From assembly GCF_009730915.1 (NCBI RefSeq), contig NC_052476.1, positions 20,937,257 through 21,001,256 on the forward strand: a DNA stretch of 64,000 bases, given 5' to 3'. This document shows positions 1 to 12,334 of the stretch, piece by piece. Position numbers and translations under genes: made by a program. Position 1 is the stretch's first letter. Every line of letters starts with the position of its first letter. This stretch comes from Dioscorea cayenensis subsp. rotundata. Lineage: Eukaryota > Streptophyta > Magnoliopsida > Dioscoreales > Dioscoreaceae. Under the pieces are notes generated by a model, which had not been told where the DNA came from, did not search any database, and was given only the letters and a program-made list of their open reading frames with translations.

Positions 1-699
1 TAGATAAGATTGTTTTGTCAATGCTTTTTAATTGCCAATTCATCAAACTTTTGTTGTTCAATGTTCAAACAAATTAGAAAAATATCTTTGAATATCAATT
101 TCTTCTTTTCCTCATTTTTGCCTGAATCGAAATATGCCCACAGTGTTCCTTTGTTTGAAAAAATTGAAATGAGAATGAATTTATCTATTGTAGGAGAAAC
201 TGCATGCCTTTTATTGTATACACTGATCTATGCATTTATTTCTATTTGGCACCAACAGCAATGGTGACATATTCTGTTTTTGAGTTTGTTATCAGTAAAT
301 TGCTTTCTGTGTCTCCAAACTCTTCGATTTTTTCGGAAGATATAGTCTCAAAGTTATTGTCCTATGCTAACTTAATATACAGTTATTATTTTTATTTAAT
401 ACTTGAAAATTGTTTTTAGGTAAATTAATTTACAATTATGCTTCCTTATGTTTATTTCCTCTAGAGGTTGAACAGTTGGTTTGAGATGGAATTATGTGTG
501 TGCTTTCTTGGTTGCTAAGCAGGGTATGCCTTGATCATGATTTCTACATTATGAGGATTGTCTGAAAGTTTCAGTAATTTAGCTGAATGCTTATAAAGAA
601 TGTGTAGATAGTTAGTCAGATTTCATTATTGCGAGTTCATTTCCAATATGTAGAAATCAGTGGACTTTAATGATCACTGGTTTTTTGACATTTGATTAG
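1..699 (+). other. Intron sequence of the importin alpha gene
   Basis: T-rich sequence without a conserved reading frame. The first recognisable importin alpha exon begins at 700 after an AG acceptor, and its first complete codons correspond to the region just after the importin-beta-binding domain. The preceding exons must lie left of the window, so this stretch is read as the 3' part of a long intron. Confidence 0.7.
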
Positions 700-3600
700 A
701 ACGAAGCCCACCAATTGAGGAGGTAATCCAATCTGGTGTTGTTCCACGATTCGTGCAGTTTCTTACTAGAGAGGACTTCCCCCAACTTCAGGTTGTTTTG
801 ATTTAATTAGTTTAATTAAAACACTAGTTTTCTTATTGGTAATTTTCTCATGGTATTTATAAATTATTTCTTGCAGTTTGAGGCTGCTTGGGCATTGACC
901 AACATTGCCTCAGGGACCTCAGAGAACACCAAGGTTGTGATTGATCATGGCGCTGTGCCTATATTTGTGAAGCTTCTTGGTTCTCTAAGTGATGATGTCC
1001 GTGAGCAGGTGTGTTTTGCAATTGAAACTATTGTTGTGCATTATTAATTGTTTCTTTATTTCTATAATTTGCTCTGATTCATTGTTTTTGACTTTTTTAC
1101 GGTAGGCTGTCTGGGCTTTGGGAAATGTTGCTGGTGATTCTCCCAGATGTCGTGATCTTGTCCTTCAACATGGGGCATTGATTCCTCTCTTGGCACAATT
1201 AAATGAGCATGCTAAGCTTTCTATGCTTAGAAATGCTACATGGACATTGTCAAATTTTTGTCGAGGGAAGCCACAACCGCCGTTTGAACAGGTTTGTTGT
1301 AAATTTTACATTGGTGATTATGTTTTCACTAATTTTATAACAGGCAGTTTCAAAGTTTCCTTTGTATTGATTACTCTTATGGTTTTATTGATTAGACAAA
1401 ACCTGCTCTTCCCGCACTGGAGCGCCTAATTCATTCAAATGACGAGGAAGTCCTTGCTGATGCTTGCTGGGCTTTGTCGTATTTGTCTGACGGTACAAAC
1501 GACAAAATACAAGCTGTCATAGAAGCTGGTGTCTGTCCACGGCTTGTGGAACTTCTTGTGTATGTATTTGATTTGATATTTCTTTAATGTGATTTGCTTT
1601 TTAGCTGGTTGAAGATATCATTTAGCTTGTTGCATTCCTCAGGCATCCATCGCCATCTGTGCTTATTCCAGCACTTCGCACTGTTGGGAACATTGTCACT
1701 GGAGATGATCTGCAGACACAGGTATACTTAATGATATTTTATTTGAGTTCCTTTTCATAATGTTAACCCTTATTCTGATACGATGATCTAGTGCATCTTA
1801 GTTTAATGGTCTTATGCACGTAAATTGGGATTAAAAAAAGCTTGTAATGTGTAATTAAAATATTTTATGAACAATATAGGTAATATAAATTACAAATTGA
1901 TTAGCTTTTGGGTTTTGTGAGTGACTATTTCTTTCATGTTTTATGTAGATATTGTCTAAAATCTGGTGAATTTTTAGAGAAATTTGTATCATTCGGCTTT
2001 TCCTTTCCGCTTTTGTTAGAATCCCTATGATGGAAACTTTTTTCTTTTTTTGAATTGTCAAGGCCCTAGAGGCAGCTGCTCAAAAGGAGTCTATGATCTG
2101 TGTATATAATTTAGTGGAATGGATTTCTTGTTTTACCATCATGTTTTGCTTTATTTTTTGTTGGTCATCCTCTTTGGTTTTTCATTTTATTCTTCTCGTG
2201 GCTTAATTGTCGGCCTTGCGATTGATCTGCTTGAATGTAACAATATTAGAACTTGAAGCAGATCTGTAAATGACAGGATTTATAAGTGTTTGCAATTTTT
2301 TCCAATTATGTTTTTTATGGTCTTGCCAAAAATCTCATTTTAACGGTTCAAATCAGAGAGTTTTCTCAACAATTATTGTGCTGAGTCTAGACATGGAATT
2401 AAATTTATAAATTTATGTTAAATATGAGGACAACGATTTGCTATAAGAGTATAACAACCCTTTCAACAATTGTGTTTGAGGGAAACGATACTGCTTAATG
2501 TCATGAGGCATGGATCGGGTGTTTAAAACTGCATCTTTGGTTTGCCATAAGAGTATGGTAATTTCGTATTTCCAGCTATAAATATCATGATATGTAGATA
2601 TTTATTGCATCTATATTGTTGTTCTTCAATGGCTTGTGTTATGTTATGTCTTTAGCTTTTTTTTGTCCTTTTCGATGGCTATCTGTCTTATAAGTTCTCG
2701 ATCATAAACAACCTAACACATATGCACGCTTGGGATAAGTTTCGATGAACTCCAATGTGGGCTAAAAAGCCCATTAATAAGAGAATTTTTCTTTAATTTT
2801 CCTGTCAGCTTGCATCTGATGAGTTTTTTGTTACCGCAGTTTATCATCAATCAGAATGCACTTCCGTGTCTTCTAAACCTTCTGACACACAATCATAAGA
2901 AAAGCATCAAGAAGGAAGCTTGCTGGACTATTTCAAACATCACAGCTGGAAATAAGGAGCAAATACAGGTACCCTATATAATCATTCTTTTGACCAATGT
3001 TTATAGTTTGTACCTATAATGCCAACTTTTTAAGATGACCGTCAAGTTGAGTTTGCACATAGTTCATAGTCCAAATTAGGCATTCAGAAGGTTTTACCAC
3101 CATGAAATAGTGTGATGAAAATACTGGAAGCATATATTTTATAATTTTGAGAGCTAATGATTATTGCTGTTGGCAAATAATTCAGATTACCTTTAGTACT
3201 TTTTGCTTTTAAACATGATTCCCTGTAGAAAGGCATCAATTATCTTTGGTGTCCACTTTGTATCTGATTCTCCTTGATAACTATACTGTTCCATCTTCAT
3301 GTCAGGCTGTAATTGCTGCTGATATCATTGGTCCATTGGTGCATCTTCTCCAAACTGCTGAATTTGACATCAAGAAAGAGGCTGCCTGGGCCATCTCAAA
3401 TGCTACTTCAGGTGGCACCCATGATCAAATAAAGTAATGTTGAATGCGCATCACATTTATTCTTCCATTAAGAATTGTATCTAAGCCTATAGCCTATGAT
3501 CTGTATTTAAGTCTAAGGCCTTCTCATTAACATGGTTTGATCATGGCAGGTTTTTAGTCAGTCAGGGTTGCATCAAGCCCTTGTGTGATCTCCTCGTGTG

Positions 3601-3920
3601 CCCGGACCCGAGAATTGTCACAGTTTGCTTGGAAGGGCTGGAAAACATCCTGAAGGTTGGTGAAGCTGAGAAAGAATGCAGGCACCACTGGAGGCGTGAA
3701 TCTCTATGCCCAAATGATCGACGAAGCTGAAGGCCTAGAGAAGATTGAAAATCTGCAGAGTCATGATAACACTGAGATCTATGAGAAGGCTGTGAAGATC
3801 CTGGAAACATATTGGTTGGAAGAGGAAGATGAGACCATGCCCACTGGTGATGCCACTGCTCAAGCTGGCTTTGGCTTCGGAGCCCAGAATCCCCCTCCCG
3901 GTGGCTTCAACTTTGGCTGA
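700..3920 (+). CDS. Importin subunit alpha (karyopherin alpha), 5' end outside window
   Basis: Nuclear import adaptor: armadillo repeats bind the nuclear localisation signal of cargo while the N-terminal IBB domain (left of the window) binds importin beta. Exons: 700-791, 877-1008, 1106-1291, 1396-1559, 1643-1721, 2840-2968, 3306-3433, 3550-3920. They encode about 425 residues of ARM repeats with the usual W/N pairs ([80 protein letters not shown]), then the conserved tail with [13 protein letters not shown] and [12 protein letters not shown]. All splice phases agree. The last exon has one surplus base near 3670-3674: the frame ending GEAEK shifts by +1 before NAG...[13 protein letters not shown], and without it the frame would stop near 3730. 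Both sides are family-conserved, so I read this as a probable sequence error. A GT-AG intron (3923-4016) follows the stop codon. Confidence 0.93.
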
Positions 3921-5620
3921 TGGTATGTAAAAAAACAACACACTCCATCCTTTTGTCATCCCCTCGATGCATCTTATTAATGCTCTGCTATTTAAATTGC
4001 TATTACCATCTTTCAGAGCTCTCCATGACCATGTGCCTACTGTAGTACGAGTCGGGGTCAGTCAGGGAGTCAAGTCGAGTTGGTCGGGTCCGGTCAGTCG
4101 GAGTCCATGTTGTCCGTCAGGGCGTCGTCGGTGTCAGTGTCAGTCAGGGATGTTCCTCAGTGGCGCCCAATAAAAAACCATTCAGGTTTTTATCAGACTT
4201 CCCACAAATCAAGCTTTTTGATGATCTAATCCCTGGGAGTTAGGGTGTGAGAATTTGAGGATGATGTTTCCACCCTAGGGTAAAGAAGTCTCTGTAAAAT
4301 GTTGCAGGTGTTAAAAGTTTTACAAGGCTCTACAAAGCTTTTACCTTTTCCTCTCTTATCATCCTCTATAGCGGCACATTATAGCCCATCAGACAAGTGC
4401 CTTCCTATTTTATTTTAATTTGTCATGTTTGTTTGTTGGGGGAGAGTGATCAATTCTTACTTACCATTATTCCCTTCATGGATAGAAGAGTACATCATAT
4501 TACACCAGTCCCTTTTTATGTAAGTTTTTTTTATTATTAATACCATTGAATGGTTAAAACGAGTCTTCCACTTGTGTTTCTTTTATGTCTGCTTGATCTT
4601 TCATGGTGTTTCCAGGAAGTGGTAAACTGGTAATTATAAAAGTAAAAGTACGTTGTAATTATTAAAGTGGCAATATGTTTAATTAATTAATTGATCAATC
4701 ATTCAATGAAATAGTCATGTTGTATGAATTGCTCGGAAGGTCTGGTGAATCTGGAATTAGTGTCACGTCGAACACACGTGCCTATGTTTACGCTTTTGGT
4801 CTCATCGATTACCTTATATTATAACTTCAGTTGCTGCCAATTTTTCCCAATTATGCGGTACACTTGTAATAATTACAACCATACCAAGGCTTCTTTTGTT
4901 TTGTATCTATTATTTATACGGAAGACTATAACTATAATAATTGTATAATACTAAGGTCAATAATGGATGAAAGAGAAATTTTTGTTGATGATGTTGTACA
5001 TCTATATAAATATATAGATATATTTTGCAATTAACTCAGTCTTTTATTACATTATTCATCAACTAATATGTACAATTAAAAAAAAAAGAGTTAAAATATA
5101 TTTTTAAAAATCAATATATATATATATATATATAACTAATGATCCTCAAATGTTAGCTATATACATAAGAAGTTTGATCAAACTTAAAACATAGAACTCA
5201 ATCCTCAATCACAACACGTTTTTATCAACCAATAAAAACCCGCCAAAAAAACACACACTCAACGGTCAACTTTAATTAACCCCAAATCAAACACCCACTA
5301 ATCACAATTATTACATGTACCAGTACCACCACTTAATGTAATAATTTATTTTTAATCATACTATTTAAATAATAATAATAATAATAATAACAATATACAT
5401 TGATAGATATAGATTGATGGATGACCATGAATTACTCATTACAAGCTCTTCACTAACTGACCTTCCAAGAACCCAAGTCCCATTAATATTAAAATAATAA
5501 CCCACAAATTAGAAACTCACGTAGCTCCCGCGAAGCCTCCTTCATTCGAAGAACCCCACTCGCAAAACCCCCGAAACCTCTCCCTTTCTCTCTCTCTCTC
5601 TCTCTGTCTCCTTCTCAGCC
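3921..5620. other. Importin alpha 3' UTR and intergenic region
   Basis: Holds a likely 3' UTR intron (donor GTATGT at 3923, acceptor TTTCAG ending 4016), then a GC-rich stretch of degenerate GTCAG/GTCGG pentamers (about 4049-4150), an AATAAA-like signal near 4168, and AT-rich intergenic DNA with short TA and TAA microsatellites (about 5115-5135, 5370-5390). A CT microsatellite at about 5583-5607 lies in the presumed leader of the next gene. No other gene seen. Confidence 0.55.
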
Positions 5621-7899
5621 ATGAGAAATCCCACGGCGCCGCCATCGCCGCCGCCGTCGGAGTCCGATGACCCTGATGCCGCCTTCTCCCGCTTCTACTG
5701 GTGGCGTTCCCTCCAAGACCCGGATGGATCTGTGGCACCATCGACACCTACGCCTTCTCGACTGCGTGTTGTGAAGGAACTTGAGAGATTGGCTCTTGTT
5801 GCGCATGAATCGCTTGATGAACTACGGCATAGACTTTTGGGGTATCGAGCTGGGGATCTTTGGTTCCCTGCTGGTGGGATCTCGAGACAGGAGACGGATA
5901 TTCCTCCGGTTATCACTGTTTTGTTGCTTGGATTTGCTGGAACGGGGAAGAGTTCGTTGGTGAATCTTATGTATTCTGTGCTTGGTCGCTCTGGATTTGT
6001 TCCTTTTGCCCAGACTTCCTCTCCTGCAGGTTTGTGTTTGTTTTCTGGGTTTCTCATTGATTTTATTGGGGAAACACAAATGTTTATTTGATTTGTGGTG
6101 AGATGAGGGTTTCAATTTATGAATCAAAATGAGATTGGTTTTATTGAAAACAAAAAAAAGATGAAATTTTTGGTTTGTTTTTTGAGGAATTTTTTAGTGA
6201 AAGAGAGAGATTGAGATGAGAGTTTCAATCTATGAATTAAAATGAGATTGGTTTTAGTGGAATCAATAGAATGAAAATTTTGGTTTTTTTTTTCTTTGAA
6301 ATTTTTGTATTGGAGGAGAGAGCAGTTGTTTGTAAGATTGGTTTTATTGGAAACAATAGGATGAAAATTTTGGTTCTTTTTTAGAGAAAAATTTTACTGA
6401 AAGAGAGAGCAGTTGTTTGATTGTTATGGAGTAATACTGGAGAGTTTGCATCTTTGATCAAATAATTTGTAGGCATTGCTGAGGTTTGGAGATGTTGTTG
6501 TTCTTTTTGCAGGGAGGCAAGGGAGAACAGAGTTCCTAGAGGAGCACAATGTGCTCAGATCAATGCACAATGGTTTCTGTGTCTTTGATTCCCGGGGTTT
6601 GGATTATGACCGAATGGAGGATGGGTTGGAAGAGGTCTCCGAATGGATGGATGAAGGGGTTCGACATCGGCAGCCTTGTCGTGGTGCTGGCTCTTCTGCC
6701 CGTGTGCCACTCACCGGGTCTGCTGCAAAGGCGGCCAAGCGTTTTGTTCAGCGGTGTGTAAACTGTGTCATGCTAGTCCTCAGTTTATCGGAAATCTATT
6801 GGTCTTATACTGCCGGTGACTTTAGACCTCTTGAAGCCGCCCGTGAGCTCTTCCATGCTCCCTCTGTCAAGAACAATTGCAGTAAGCATCTCATTAGCCT
6901 TATTCATCATCAATGCATTGATGTTTTTGATTTTATAGGAAAGATATTGCAATAATTTATCAATTTTTACGATACATTTGCTTGCTGAATGCATAAAGAA
7001 ACTTAATCTAGATGTTTAGCTTTTGCAGTCATTTGTCAATTTTTTAGCTGATAAGTTTGCTTGTAGGATGACGCTTAGAGAAACACAATGTAGATTTGTA
7101 GTGTTTTTTTGAGTATCATTCTGCTTTGTGGCATTTAGTCGAGCACTGATACTTTTGCTAGTTATATGAGACATTTCACCCAACACTGAAACTTTTGCTT
7201 GTAGAATTCAGAGAGGAACTCAGTCTATGACTCTATACTATAATCTAATGTTCAAACTTCTAATTTTTTGCAACATTCTTCAGTGTGGCATTTTGTCAAA
7301 CATTCATTCTTTTGATTGTCGTTTTTGTCAAGCACTGATACTTTTGCTAGTTATGTGTGACATTTCATCGAACCCTGAAACTTTGGCTTGTAGAAATTTA
7401 ATGTTCAAATTTTTTTGCAACATACTTGAGTGTGGCATTTTATGAAACATTGATAGTATTGCTTGTAGAGTGTAGCATTTCATCAAACACTCAAAATTTG
7501 GTTTGTTCTCTAACAGATGATAACCCCATTTTGGTGCTAACTCACGGAGATGAACTAACCACAGAGCAAAGGATTGATGGTCGAGTAAAGATCTGTGAGT
7601 ACTTAGGCATCTCCGAGACAACTGGTGTCTACGACATCATGTGCCTACATGAGCAAGGCTCACACGGTGCAATGGTGATCGACGAGATGGATCCCGTCAA
7701 TGCTTACGCCTTAACAGAGGCATTGTACCGTGCATTGCTTATTGCCGATCGAAGTCATCCCCCAAAGCCAAATGTCAAAGACTGGTTATTGCTTATATTA
7801 TCATGGTCAATGTGTTCTCTCTCGGCCTTTTTCGCCTTCTTAGCTTACTTCTGCTCCAAACTCGCCAAGGCTCACAAAGATCATCATAAGCTCAGATAG
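5621..7899 (+). CDS. P-loop GTPase-like protein with C-terminal membrane anchor
   Basis: Predicted 386-residue nucleotide-binding protein; exons 5621-6029, 6513-6881, 7517-7899 join in phase. Visible motifs: Walker A/G1 GFAGTGKSS at residues 104-112, a G3-like DSRG at 162-165 and a G4-like THGD at 268-271, so it is GTPase-like rather than AAA+. The N-terminus is proline-rich and acidic (residues 3-20). The C-terminus carries one hydrophobic segment (about 349-371) and a short basic tail ending HKDHHKLR, which suggests a tail-anchored protein facing the cytosol. I recognise the fold class but not a characterised family; substrate and pathway are unknown. The ATG at 5621 follows a CT-rich leader, and the frame upstream gives no better start. 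Introns 1 and 2 both contain tandem repeats. Confidence 0.85.
6100..6425. repeat. Tandem repeat in intron 1 of the P-loop gene
   Basis: About three diverged copies (starting near 6102, 6213 and 6329) sharing TCAATYTATGAATYAAAATG, GAGATTGGTTTTATTGGAA and GAAAGAGAGAG blocks. It appears to be a local intronic expansion. Confidence 0.7.
7140..7510. repeat. Tandem duplication in intron 2 of the P-loop gene
   Basis: Two copies with a period of about 189 bp (starts near 7140 and 7329), each beginning with AGCACTGATACTTTTGCTAG and containing GACATTTCA, CTGAAACTTT, GCTTGTAGAA and TGTTCAAA blocks. A weaker third echo ends just before exon 3. Confidence 0.7.
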
Positions 7900-10373
7900 C
7901 ACTGAGTCTCTAACTCTGTGACATTAACCAATACTCAGCAATTACTCGATACTAATCGACAATGATTAATCCCGGTATAGTATGTATATCATAATGCTCT
8001 CTCTGTGAATATATGATGATGAGCTTAACCTTCATTTGTTTGTTTGTTTGTTAACTTACACAAACATTGTTACCAATGTATTAGCCATTATCATATATGT
8101 ATATTGAATAGAAGAATTATTTTGAAAAAAAGATAGTTGAAGATTACAGAGTTATTTTCCATTTGTTGTGTTTGTGAGTATTTGATGATGATTAATCTTC
8201 ACACTATACATATAAATAGAAAATAGAAAGCAATGAGTGTCTAACTTATTATTATAATTATTATTTTTGTTGTGTTTGTGATGTTTAAAACACACTATTC
8301 ATGAATTAGAGAAAGAGAGGTTTTAGGATGATGCTTGGAAGAAGTTGAAGCAAGTAGGGACAAAACATGACTCTGGGGTTCCAAGTAATCACAAACTGAA
8401 GTTTGAGAGGTAAAACATATGCCTATATATATTTAAATATATATTGGAAAGAAAGGAAGTGCAAATGGCAGTGTTGTTTTTTAGTTATGTGAGCAGAGTG
8501 TACTTAATTTCTCTTTCAAATTTACTTCTTTTTTTTTCTTCTTTTGGGTGTTGTGTTGGGTGTACTTTCTTAAGACTTTTGTATTAAGTTATATTCTTTC
8601 ATCTTGAGAGATATTGGTTCAAATGTTGGTGTAAACAGTTAAAGACTTGGGTACTATGTGATTTTGAATATAGTTTATTGTATATGGAGAGAAATTTAGC
8701 ATTTTATAAAATTCTCAGTATATCTCTTTTTGGACTAATTTATAATCAAGGGCATCACAAAAATATAAATAATATTCTATCAAACTTGTATTAGAATATA
8801 AAAATAATTTGAAATAAACTCAGTTTTGAGGAACTATGGGTTAGCTCATTAATAATCACCTGTGATCGTGATTGAGAGGTAGAGGGATTCAATCATAGCG
8901 GTCACACATCTCAGTCACTCAATTTTGTACATTTTTTTAATTTTTTTTAAATGTTTAAAAATAAAAAAATTGGGAGAAAATCAGGTGAAATTTTTATGTT
9001 TTAGATATTCATTTTACAAAAATTTGAAAGAAATATTATATCACCCATTTTCTTATTTCAATTATAAAAATATTGAAGTGAACTTTAACTTAGAAAAGAG
9101 AAAAGACAGTAAATGTGTTTTTTAGTTTTGACGATGCAATGAATAGGGAAGCTATAAAAATCTATATTCTTGAAATTTAATCAAGGGATGGCAAAAGCAG
9201 GCCATTTCTCATCCATGCCCATGAATTTAATCAATATATATATATACTTTAGAATATGCAAAAGCCCCAAAGTCCGTTGGATTACCATTATACAAAATAA
9301 ATTCGATTTAATTGTAACTATTTATTATTGATAAGTAATAATTAAAAATTAGGCTGAAAATTTATCGAAATAATTAGATACTTATTTTTTTGTAAAAATA
9401 AATGTTTTCGAATCCATAAAATACATCTTTTTATGCAAATAATAAAAAAATCCTCTACCACTTAATTATATTAATTTTTTTATTGCTTAAAAAATTTTGA
9501 GTAAATTATTAATAAATCAAATAAAATAAAAATGTTTTTTTAATAAATAATAATTATAAATAACAGCAAAAATCACAACTCTAATTATATGAGTGAAACA
9601 ATATATATATAACGCCAAAGAGCTTATAACTCAGCAACATTGCCCCACTTTGACACCTGAGGATATAGAACTTTTATTAGCCCCGAGTTTAAATCCTCCC
9701 GACAGCAAAGTGATGGTAACGGGTCTCTGACATGGGCTTGCCACCCGAGCCCTGTGTCCCCAAATGAGATCACAAGATTGAATGCTCACTTCCCGGCCCT
9801 ATGCACGCCCTTGACTCTGTAGCTTGTCCACTTTGTCGATATATATATACACACATATATGATATATCAATGGAAATTTTATTAATGTGTTTTTTTCTAT
9901 CTATTTTACAAAACAAAGTAGTCATGTAAATTATATTAAGGATAAGGCCATTAATGAAATTTCACCAAACGTCCAAAGGCTAGGGTTTCAGGCGGTCCAA
10001 AGACCACTCATCACATTCAAAGCGGTACATTGCACCTGTGGCACAAGATAACTATTCACAACTACAAACAAAGACAAGCCAATCAACCAATCATAAGAGA
10101 AATAAATAAAAATTTAAATAACAAACTAAAAAAAATTTGGGCCCCAAACTTTTCTTCAAATAAATAAATAAATCAATAATAAACAATAATATTAATTTTT
10201 TTATTATTTTAATTATTAATTCTCTTTTTCATTCCCTCTTTCCCTCCATAATTTCTCCATTTCCCTCCAATCTTTTCCCTCTATTTATCACTCAAACTTT
10301 TCTCTCTTTCTTGTTAGTCTTGTAAGTCTTGTAAGTACACTTACAAGCTTGATTGTTTCAAAGAAGAAAGACC
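7900..10373. other. Intergenic region between P-loop GTPase and GATA genes
   Basis: AT-rich, with no supported gene. It includes the 3' UTR of the upstream gene (to roughly 8200), a GC-richer island at 9600-9845 listed separately as a possible SINE, and a T/C-rich leader just before the GATA start codon. Confidence 0.6.
9600..9845 (+). mobile_element. Possible tRNA-derived SINE
   Basis: A 240-bp GC-richer island in very AT-rich DNA. It has an A-box-like TAACTCAGCAAC (near 9629) and, about 55 bp on, a B-box-like AGTTTAAATCC (near 9688), the spacing expected for an RNA polymerase III internal promoter. No clear poly-A tail or target duplication was found, so the call rests on composition and box spacing only. 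Confidence 0.35.
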
Positions 10374-10974
10374 ATGGACATTGAAGATCAACAAGTAAGC
10401 TTTTTGTTCCTCCTCCTTTTTTTTTTAAAAATTTTTTTTTATGTTATTCTGTTTCATCAATTCACACTCACTGTTTCCATTAAAATTTATTATTATTATT
10501 TTTTAAAATTGAAAACAGAGATCTAAATCTAGTCAAACAAAGAGCTGTGCTATTTGTACAACAACAAAGACTCCTCTTTGGAGAGGAGGCCCTTCTGGTC
10601 CCAAAGTATGTTATTTTTTTTCTTTTTATTTATTATAATTTTTCATGATTAATATGTGTATATATATATTTGGTTTTGATGAATTAATAATTTATATATA
10701 TATATTTTTAGTTTGATTTTTTCAGACACTGTGTAATGCATGTGGGATAAAGTATAGAAAGAAGAAAGAAAAGAACAATGGAAGTGGAAGAATAATGAAA
10801 GTTGGGATGTGGAATTTTGGAAGTGATTTATTGTTGAAAAAAAGGTCTTTTATTAACAAAAGTATGATGATGATGATGAAGAAGAAGAGGGTATTAAGAG
10901 AAGATGAAGAAGCTGCTGTTCTTTTAATGGCTTTGTCTTGTGGATTTCATGATCTTTTTTTAATGGATCATTAG
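10374..10974 (+). CDS. Class B GATA zinc-finger transcription factor with LLM motif (GATA15/16/17 type)
   Basis: Predicted 118-residue DNA-binding regulator. Exons 10374-10394 (only seven codons), 10519-10605 and 10726-10974 join in phase. Residues 17-42 form a single type-IV zinc finger, C-X2-C-X18-C-X2-C (CAIC ... TPLWRGGPSGPK ... LCNACG), followed by a basic stretch KYRKKKEK. Near the C-terminus, AAVLLMALSCG (about 99-109) is the LLM-domain signature of small class B GATA factors, which in Arabidopsis act in greening, cytokinin response and development. The intron inside the finger, after GPK, sits where plant GATA genes have it. Members of this group bind WGATAR sites; targets here are unknown. 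An odd run of five methionines followed by lysines (about 83-90) is coded by ATG repeats. Confidence 0.92.
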
Positions 10975-11090
10975 ATCTATTTATATTTTAATTATATTGT
11001 TTTTTTTTCATTGATGTTTGTTGTTGATCTTGGTTTCAAGTAAATGAATTAATTTGTTTATGGTTGAAGAGTTCTTGTTATTAAGTTATG

Positions 11091-11124
<34 letters not shown>

Positions 11125-12334
11125 TACTCATCATCTAAGGATGTCTTTAGATTTCAAATTTAAAGATGTTCATAGTGGACATCGGATAATTATCTGATGG
11201 TTTTTATCATTATAAATAATAAAAAATCGTGTTCTACTTTGTTCAACGCTATTATACATTGATCATAAACAGTAAAAAAAGTTGTACAGTGTTTATATAA
11301 ACAATCAATCAATTATTGAATAATGATCCAATGGTTTAGATTTAATTCGTTCTTAGATTTCAAATATAGGGATTATCTAGATAATTTTTTCCCTATATTA
11401 TATATATAATTTATTTTTGGGTGGAATTTTGAGAGGATTTGGTTTACTAATTGTGAGAAAGGAAAAAAGAAACGGATTTAATACGTTCTTAGATTTCAAA
11501 TATAGGGATTTAATAATTTTTTAATATTTTTTTGTAATTTTTTTGTAATATTTTTTTAAATCTAAAAATATTTTTCCTATTTTGTAATTTTTTTAAATCT
11601 AAGAAAGCAAAAAATACAAAATGAAACGCTATCACAGCTCATTTTGTAATTTTTTTGTAATATTTTTTTTAAATCTCTTGGGAACCACTTTACATAGCTC
11701 ATTAAAAAAAAAAATTTTGAATCAAATGTGTAAAAGTGTTTCATGGTCTTCATTTTTCCTATAAAATGTAAACTTTCTCATCTATTAAATGAGTTGTTAT
11801 ATCTTATATATATTTATATCTTATGGTTAAAAAGTCAATTTAAAAAAAATCTATGAAAGTTAACATATTTATCTCTGAAAAAATAAAAATAAAAAAATTC
11901 GGGAAAAAAAATCAAATTAGTAATTAAAAAAACTATATAAAAGGGTGGGTGGTGGAATCATAATTTGAATATTAAAAAAAAATAAAACATTAAATTATAA
12001 GTTACTATTTTGCTTTTTTTTAAAAAAAAAAAATTAGAATCATATTTATTCTTAATTAATTAGGTTAATCTTGCCTCAAGATAAGCACTACCATCCAAGA
12101 GCATATAAAAATCTTATCAGAAGGATAATGTTGATTTAAAACATGAATATAATTAACATCAAAATTAAATTTAAATTTAAAATTTTAATCCTACCAAAAC
12201 TCAAAATTCAGATAATAACTTGCTAATCCTATTCGAATTAAAAAATTTACTATATAAACACCATGCATGAACAAACCCATGAAAACTACTACAAATCAAG
12301 AAGCAATAGAAACTAAGAGAGAGATTCAAGAACA
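10975..12334. other. Intergenic region with short dispersed repeats
   Basis: AT-rich, no gene. A TA microsatellite lies at about 11095-11120. The phrase TCTTAGATTTCAAATATAGG occurs twice (about 11352 and 11483), and a TTTTGTAATTTTTTTGTAAT block occurs twice (about 11533 and 11641), indicating local duplication. A TATA-like CTATATAAAC (about 12249-12258) and an RY-type CATGCATG (about 12263) precede the small gene at 12335. Confidence 0.55.

Noticed and set aside
3562-3810. Open frame opposite the importin alpha last exon
   Set aside because: Antisense shadow of a conserved coding exon.
3657-3920. A separate short gene starting at ATG 3657
   Set aside because: It is the continuation of importin alpha after the +1 shift; its sequence is the conserved importin tail.
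5695-6127. Two overlapping minus-strand frames over the P-loop GTPase first exon
   Set aside because: Shadows of the GC-rich first exon, which carries Walker A in the plus frame.
8840-8925. Possible hairpin or SINE fragment with a GATTCAATC word
   Set aside because: Pairing is weak and no A box or repeat partner is visible in the window.
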